From: JAYSYM01 sp964543475
GTDB taxonomy: Bacteria > Bdellovibrionota > Bdellovibrionia > Bdellovibrionales > JAMPXM01
Direction: 5' to 3'
DNA length: 64,000 bases
Assembly (NCBI GenBank): GCA_964543475.1
Contig: CAZIYJ010000002.1
Location: 310,001 to 374,000, forward strand
The translations under genes were made by a program, and so were the position numbers. The notes under the pieces were generated by a model, which was not told the DNA's origin, did not search any database, and saw only the letters and a program-made list of their open reading frames with translations. Positions 59,312-64,000 of this stretch are shown piece after piece (position 1 is the stretch's first letter; each line of letters opens with the position of its first letter).

Positions 59312-60481
59312 ATGGCATTACGCGTCTTACTCGCTGACGAGAGCTCGACCATAAAAAGGGTTATGCAGCTCGCACTCCAAGATTTTGCTGTCGAAGTGAA
59401 AGCAGTGCACGCTGGTGTCGACGTTCTTGAAGTTGCTCGTTCATATAAGCCCGACATTGTGTTTGCCGACGTCCTTTTACAGAAAAAAAACGGATACGAA
59501 GTTAGCGCCGAGTTAAAAGGCGATACCGAACTCAAAGCAACTCCAGTTGTACTTATGTGGAGTTCGTTTATGGAGCTTGATCAAGCCGCCTATAAACGAT
59601 CAATGGCCGACGGAAAGCTTGAAAAGCCATTCGACGTCGAAACTCTTCGCAAACTTGTGAAAGATAATGTGCCAAGCCTTCGCTCTGATCGCTTGTCTGA
59701 ATATCTTCAGTTCCCTTCAAATATTTCTCAGCCACTCAATGACGAAGAATTGAATCGGCAGTCGCAAGCAAAACCGAAAGTTCCAGATTCAGCTCCGCCA
59801 CCTGCACCAGCGCAAGCTTCGGTGATCATCACACCTCCGCCTCCCGCACCGGCGGCTTTGGCTTTAGAGCTCCCTCCGGTGCCAGTCAATGATGAGGATT
59901 TTGGTCACGGATTCGAAATCAATGACTTAAGCGCTAAAACACAATCTGCAGATCGCAATGCTGATCTTCCGCCACCACCTCCGGCTGATGCTGAAGGCGA
60001 AGATTGGGTGAAGCAGGATATTTCAAAATTTTCTTTGGATCTTGCTCCAGTGAAAATCGAAGGTGACGACGCCGAAATTTCTTTTGATATTCATCACGGC
60101 TCTCTCGAAGGCGATAAGCAGTACACAACAACCACTGCTTTTTCGAATGAGCCAACGACAACTAAATTTAATCTTCGATCACCTCCGATCGAAAGAACAA
60201 AAGCCGAAGAAATTGCATTTCCTGATTTCGATAAGTATCAAGCAACTGATGCTCATCTTCCTGTGGTTCCCGAAATCGAATTCTCGCCTTCCGAATTCAA
60301 CTTAGCTTCAGATAATTCTCTTCAGCTCGAAAAAAATCTTTCAGCCGATGAGCTCGAAAAAATCATTCGCGCGCAAAGCAAAGAAGTGATCGAAGAAGTT
60401 GTGAAGCGCGTGGTGCCGGAACTTGCGACGCAAATCATTCGTGACGAGATCAATCGCCTTATCGCTGAAGGCGCTCAATGA
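59312..60481 (+). CDS. Response-regulator receiver protein with long Pro/Ala linker
   Basis: This 389-residue protein has a CheY-like receiver at 1-120: RVLLADESSTIKRVMQLAL, the phospho-acceptor aspartate in DIVFADVLLQKKNG, VVLMWSS and KLEKPFDVETL with the conserved lysine. Then comes a low-complexity Pro/Ala/Asp linker (about 150-345). A conserved-looking C-terminal helix follows (LSADELEKIIRAQSKEVIEEVV to RLIAEGAQ). There is no DNA-binding domain, so it probably acts by protein contact. It overlaps the nadC start by four bases. Confidence 0.82.
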   Translation: MALRVLLADESSTIKRVMQLALQDFAVEVKAVHAGVDVLEVARSYKPDIVFADVLLQKKNGYEVSAELKGDTELKATPVVLMWSSFMELDQAAYKRSMADGKLEKPFDVETLRKLVKDNVPSLRSDRLSEYLQFPSNISQPLNDEELNRQSQAKPKVPDSAPPPAPAQASVIITPPPPAPAALALELPPVPVNDEDFGHGFEINDLSAKTQSADRNADLPPPPPADAEGEDWVKQDISKFSLDLAPVKIEGDDAEISFDIHHGSLEGDKQYTTTTAFSNEPTTTKFNLRSPPIERTKAEEIAFPDFDKYQATDAHLPVVPEIEFSPSEFNLASDNSLQLEKNLSADELEKIIRAQSKEVIEEVVKRVVPELATQIIRDEINRLIAEGAQ

Positions 60482-61320
60482 CTTTAAGTGAATTAGTTAA
60501 AGCCGCGCTTCGTGAGGATATGCCCTCAGGAGACCTCACCACCGACTCTCTCGGCTTTGCTCCGCGCATGGGCGAAGCTCGCCTCATCGCAAAAGAAGAT
60601 CTAGTTTTATCTGGAGCCGTCGCATTTGAACTAACAATGATGTCGCTAGAACCGAATGCTAAAGTTCAGTGGCACTTTAAAGAAGGTGATCTTGTCCTCA
60701 ATCGACAAATCATCTGTCGCATCACCGGTGACCTCATTCAAATTTTAAAAGCTGAAAGAGTGGCTTTAAATTTCTTGGGCCATTTATCGGGAATTGCAAC
60801 TTTCACTCGCTGCTTTGTGCAACAAGTGGAGCATACGAAAACTAGAATCCTTGATACTCGCAAAACTATTCCGGCTTATCGTGACCTTGCAAAAAAGGCA
60901 GTTGCTCATGGTGGCGGGAAAAATCATCGCCGCGATTTAAGTGCTGCGATTCTAATTAAAGATAATCACATTTTGGTTGCCGGAGGCTTACGAAAAGCTG
61001 TCGAGCGTGTGCGCAACCACTCTCGCGAGAAAATTGAAATTGAATGTGCGACTCTCGAACAAGTGAAAGATGCCGTCGAACTCAACGTTGATTGTTTGCT
61101 TTTAGATAATATGAATAATGAAATGCTTAAAGAAGCTCTCAAACTTATTCCTTCGCACATCGAAACAGAAGCCAGCGGCAACATGACCATCAATCGCGTA
61201 AAGTCAGTCGCTGAGCTCGGTGTTACCTACATTAGTGTGGGAGCACTCACTCACTCGGCACCAACGGCTGATGTCAGTTTAATTTTTGATTGGCAACGAT
61301 CAGAAATGGCTGAGATTTAA
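60478..61320 (+). CDS. nadC: Nicotinate-nucleotide pyrophosphorylase (carboxylating)
   Basis: NadC makes nicotinate mononucleotide from quinolinate and PRPP, the third step of NAD synthesis. The 280-residue product has REDMPSGDLTTDSLG, ILDTRKTIPAYRDLAKKAVAHGGGKNHR (the quinolinate site), IKDNHI, IEIECATLEQ and LLLDNMNNE, then EASGNM. It is coupled to the response regulator upstream and birA downstream (TAATG). Confidence 0.95.
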   Translation: MTLSELVKAALREDMPSGDLTTDSLGFAPRMGEARLIAKEDLVLSGAVAFELTMMSLEPNAKVQWHFKEGDLVLNRQIICRITGDLIQILKAERVALNFLGHLSGIATFTRCFVQQVEHTKTRILDTRKTIPAYRDLAKKAVAHGGGKNHRRDLSAAILIKDNHILVAGGLRKAVERVRNHSREKIEIECATLEQVKDAVELNVDCLLLDNMNNEMLKEALKLIPSHIETEASGNMTINRVKSVAELGVTYISVGALTHSAPTADVSLIFDWQRSEMAEI

Positions 61321-62036
61321 TGCGGTTTGAATTACTTTCGATTAGTGATTTCTTTTTTTCTTCTCAAGGAATCCCGTCAAAAGTTTTTGAAAAAACTGAA
61401 AGCACTTCGACTCTCGCTAAGGCCGATGCATCTAAGGTAACGGCTCCACTTGCAGTTTATATCTCAACTTTTCAGACAGCTGGCCGCGGACGCGGAACCA
61501 ACACTTGGGTTTCAAACCCAGGCGAAGCATTTTTAACTTCATGGAGTTACGCGGTCGGAAAAAGTCCACAGCCGATCATGTCTCCACTTATCGGTTTAGC
61601 TATTTATGAAGCGGCCTGCGGAGTTTGGCCTCAACTGAAGTTTAGTCTCAAAGCTCCGAACGACATTTACATCAACGACAAAAAAGTGATCGGAATTTTG
61701 CTCGAAGTCGTTGAGGGTGCATCGACTCGACTGATCGTTAGCTTCGGCTGCAATGTATTTGGCTCACCTGCCTCAGTCCCGACTGCGACATCACTTTGCG
61801 CAGAACATCCCGGCTTAACTTCGGCTGAGTGGAAGAAGTTTTTGTCACACTCGTCTGTAAAAATTAAAAGTGCTGTTCTGGCTGGCACTCAAAAAGCCCT
61901 CACGCGTACTGCCTGTGACGGCCTCTTGAAAGCATTGAATTCTCACCCGAACCTGTTAGATAAAGTCGTGAGCGTTGACCCTGACGGGAGCCTACGCTTC
62001 GCTAGTGGCTCCACTGCCAACTGGCAAACCCTCTAA
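61320..62036 (+). CDS. birA: Biotin-[acetyl-CoA-carboxylase] ligase (BirA, no DNA-binding domain)
   Basis: BirA attaches biotin to the BCCP subunit of acetyl-CoA carboxylase. The 238-residue product has FEKTESTSTLAKAD, FQTAGRGRGTNTWVS (the biotinyl-AMP loop) and LKAPNDIYINDKKVIGILLE. It lacks the N-terminal helix-turn-helix, so it is a monofunctional class I ligase that does not repress transcription. The sequence is divergent in the C-terminal part. It is translationally coupled to nadC. Confidence 0.9.
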   Translation: MRFELLSISDFFFSSQGIPSKVFEKTESTSTLAKADASKVTAPLAVYISTFQTAGRGRGTNTWVSNPGEAFLTSWSYAVGKSPQPIMSPLIGLAIYEAACGVWPQLKFSLKAPNDIYINDKKVIGILLEVVEGASTRLIVSFGCNVFGSPASVPTATSLCAEHPGLTSAEWKKFLSHSSVKIKSAVLAGTQKALTRTACDGLLKALNSHPNLLDKVVSVDPDGSLRFASGSTANWQTL

Positions 62037-62089
62037 CAAAAGGTAGTTCATACCTTTTGGTAGCAATACTGCGTTATAGGAGATGAGAT

Positions 62090-62644
62090 ATGGCATTGGT
62101 TTATACTCCTGAAAATCCTGAGCTTGGTTCGATTTGTCCTGACTTCTCGTTACCTGTGGTGACTGGTGGCAATCTCGCAAAACGTGATTTGAAAAACTTT
62201 AAAGCTCTTGCCGTCATGTTCATCTGTAATCATTGTCCCTACGTAAAAGCTATCGAAGACCGCTTGATTACTCTCGGCCGCGATATGAAAACTCGGGGCG
62301 TGGAGTTTGTAGCCATCATGTCTAACGATGCCACCATCAAACCTGATGACTCGCCAGAAAAGCTTCGTGAACGGGCCGTCGAAAAAAACTATCCGTTTCC
62401 TTATTTGTTTGATGAAACGCAAGACGTCGCAAAAAAATTTGGCGCAGTTTGTACGCCCGATTTTTTTGTCTACGACTCAAACTTTAGACTCGCCTACCGC
62501 GGCCGACTCGATGATTCCTGGAAAGATTCTTCTTTAGTAAAATCAGAAGAAATGCGTACGGCACTCGAGGCACTTGTTCGAGGCGAAAAACCATCAAGCA
62601 AACAAATTCCGTCAATGGGTTGCAGTATAAAGTGGAAGGCATAA
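62090..62644 (+). CDS. Thioredoxin-fold redoxin with CNHCPY motif
   Basis: This 184-residue cytoplasmic protein of the AhpC/TSA-like redoxin group has DFSLPVVTGGNLAKRDLKNF, VMFICNHCPYVKAIEDRLI with a CxxC active site, FVAIMSNDATIKPDDS and a cis-proline region VCTPDFFVYDSNFRLAYRGRLDD. Family members with CNHCPY are widespread and poorly characterised, probably thiol peroxidases or disulphide reductases. AGGAGATGAGAT precedes the ATG. The next gene starts one base after the stop. Confidence 0.85.
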   Translation: MALVYTPENPELGSICPDFSLPVVTGGNLAKRDLKNFKALAVMFICNHCPYVKAIEDRLITLGRDMKTRGVEFVAIMSNDATIKPDDSPEKLRERAVEKNYPFPYLFDETQDVAKKFGAVCTPDFFVYDSNFRLAYRGRLDDSWKDSSLVKSEEMRTALEALVRGEKPSSKQIPSMGCSIKWKA

Positions 62645-62645
62645 A

Positions 62646-63179
62646 GTGAAGAAAGCAATTCTTACGACAGTTGCGGCGATCATCGCATTTTCGATCTACA
62701 TGTATTTTAGACTGGGAATGAACAAAGACGTGGCCCTAGAAGCAAAAGAAGCTGGCCCATTCAAAATTCTTTACATGAAGCACACCGGACCATATTTCAA
62801 AATCGCTGAGAAGATTGAGTTTGTTGAGAAGTGGGCAAAGGCAAATGGCATTACGTGCGAAAAAACCTTTGGGCAATATCTTGATGACCCTCAATCGGTC
62901 GACGAAGATCGCCTGCAAAGCCAAGGCGGATGCATCATTGATGAATTACCGAGTGGCGTAACTCTTCAAGCCGAAATGGTTGTAGGTGAACTCCCGAGAC
63001 GCAAATACCTAGTTGCAAACTTCGATGGCGCACCATCTGTCGGCCCGTACGCAGTTTATCCTAAAGCTTTCGATTGGATCGCAAAGAACTCATCTTCTGT
63101 CGATGGCCCGATCGTTGAGATCTACACCATCGTCAGCGACAAAGAAGTTACCACTGAATATCTCTTCCCGATCAAGTAG
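62646..63179 (+). CDS. Membrane-anchored GyrI-like ligand-binding domain protein
   Basis: This 177-residue protein has an N-terminal span (KKAILTTVAAIIAFSIYMYF) followed by a GyrI/SOUL-like fold: PFKILYMKHTGPYFKIAEKIEFVEKW, GQYLDDPQSVDEDRLQSQGGCII, EMVVGELPRRKYLVANFDG and a closing VEIYTIV. GyrI-like domains bind small molecules or proteins. With a membrane anchor it probably works in the periplasm. The GTG start follows the redoxin stop closely, so the genes are coupled. Confidence 0.8.
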   Translation: MKKAILTTVAAIIAFSIYMYFRLGMNKDVALEAKEAGPFKILYMKHTGPYFKIAEKIEFVEKWAKANGITCEKTFGQYLDDPQSVDEDRLQSQGGCIIDELPSGVTLQAEMVVGELPRRKYLVANFDGAPSVGPYAVYPKAFDWIAKNSSSVDGPIVEIYTIVSDKEVTTEYLFPIK

Positions 63180-63184
63180 ACGGT

Positions 63185-64000
63185 CTACTTCACCGTGTAG
63201 ACGCGCTTGAGCTCGTCATAGTGCTTCTCTTGCAAAACACCCATGCGTGAACACATTAAGTTTGAAGTGTCGATTTGGTAGTTGATGATTTCTCTTGATG
63301 AGGGCTCGTAGAATTCGATGTAGCAATCAGGAAACCCTAGAGAGTGACCAAATTCGTGACGAATCGTCCACTGAACATCCCACTCGGTGAGCGGCGCATT
63401 TGCATCCATCGTGATTTTGCTTCCGGCAAGTCCATCAACGTGTGGAGTAGAGCCTGCCACAAACTCAACGTGAGTTGCAGCATCCGGAGTAAACTTAAGA
63501 ACTAAGTTCCACCCCTTCCACTTCCATTCATCTTCAATATTCACTTTTAAATAAGTTTCAACCGGATCATTTTTCGGATCACGGAATGGATAAACTAAAC
63601 TGCTATCGTGCCAAGCGATATCAGTTCGCTTGATTGTGATATCGAAATAGCTTTCAAACAGCTGTTTCCCTGTCGTCTGGTAATTTGTGAAGTAATTCAA
63701 AACGCGATCCAAAGCCTTCTCGGCCTTTAGCTTTTTCGAACAAACAGACTCACTCGCTTCTGTGTTAAAGCACAGAAGTAAAAGCCACTGTTCAAGTCGA
63801 GTTTGGTCTTCGACAGTTAACGCTCTAAAGTTGCGGAGTTTGTTTTCAAGATCAGGCTCAGCGTTTAAAAAGTAATATCCCCGAACGTCTTCTTTTCGTC
63901 TCTGAGTTAAGTACGAAAGATAAGGCTGCATCATGATCCATCGAGCTGAAGTCTGATAAACTTTATCAAGCTTTAAACCCCACTCAAGATAGGTCTTTAA
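63185..64000 (-). CDS. Metzincin-like metalloprotease, partial (N-terminus beyond right edge)
   Basis: The minus frame is open to the last base of the window, giving at least 271 residues. The first internal ATG pair at 63934 is therefore not necessarily the start. RHEFGHSLGFPDCY supplies HExxHxxGxxD, and TSNLMCSRMG gives a Met-turn about 27 residues later, so the metzincin active site is complete. Two cysteines near LLLCFNTEASESVCSKK may pair. A signal peptide would lie beyond the edge. It is convergent with the GyrI-like gene. Confidence 0.82.
   Translation of the reverse strand, partial: LKTYLEWGLKLDKVYQTSARWIMMQPYLSYLTQRRKEDVRGYYFLNAEPDLENKLRNFRALTVEDQTRLEQWLLLLCFNTEASESVCSKKLKAEKALDRVLNYFTNYQTTGKQLFESYFDITIKRTDIAWHDSSLVYPFRDPKNDPVETYLKVNIEDEWKWKGWNLVLKFTPDAATHVEFVAGSTPHVDGLAGSKITMDANAPLTEWDVQWTIRHEFGHSLGFPDCYIEFYEPSSREIINYQIDTSNLMCSRMGVLQEKHYDELKRVYTVK

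Noticed and set aside
59266..59535. Extended N-terminus of lptG
   Set aside because: The extra 90 residues are antisense to the receiver domain, are low in conservation features, and push the protein beyond the family length.

Overview
The window looks like a chromosomal segment of a Bdellovibrio-like bacterium (Bdellovibrionota). This is inferred from gene content: Gram-negative envelope genes, a very large modular surface protein with the NVGIGT motif, a GYF-PilZ protein, and an unusually rich set of exported hydrolases (three HExxH metalloproteases, a trypsin-like protease, a secreted HNH nuclease, an amidase and a lytic transglycosylase). No 16S gene is present to confirm it. There is no prophage and no CRISPR array, and gene density is high.

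Layout. 1-4413 is the 5' part of a giant repeat-built surface protein that runs off the left edge. 4.6-7.0 kb holds a small secreted protein, tRNA-Gln, spoVG and an S1-domain protein. 7.0-14 kb holds lplA, exported proteins, a TVP38-type membrane protein, a ferritin-like protein, an FKBP lipoprotein and a secreted nuclease. 14-20.4 kb holds DedA-sppA, a porin, greB and two envelope proteins. 20.4-30.3 kb is mostly housekeeping (amidase, rph, rdgB, prs, rplY, pth, ychF) interrupted by a LysR regulator and small exported proteins. 30.3-34 kb is an oppABC operon read leftwards. 34-41.9 kb holds slt/radA, PilZ, glpK/plsC, a Flp-like pilin and a TlpA thioredoxin. 41.9-43 kb is a REP-associated transposase with its REP ends. 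43-56 kb holds the histidine utilisation genes hutI and hutUH, split by a rimK pair, exported proteins and an Rhs cassette. 55.9-59.3 kb is a leftward lptG-def-fmt-rpe run. 59.3-63.2 kb is a rightward response regulator-nadC-birA run followed by redoxin and GyrI-like genes. A metalloprotease runs off the right edge.

Three observations go beyond ordinary annotation. (1) A 32-bp direct repeat (31/32 identical) brackets the 4.3-kb Rhs plus small membrane protein cassette. It is the overlapping 3' ends of two convergent genes, which marks the cassette as an insertion. (2) A REP family (core GGCGTCGTACACCC) sits on stop codons. Two copies flank the RAYT transposase gene and an inverted pair forms a near-perfect 84-bp palindrome between pth and ychF. 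(3) Many genes lacking a Shine-Dalgarno have a TANNNT hexamer 5-7 nt before the start codon, several with a good -35 at 17-18 bp. This points to frequent leaderless mRNAs in this lineage.
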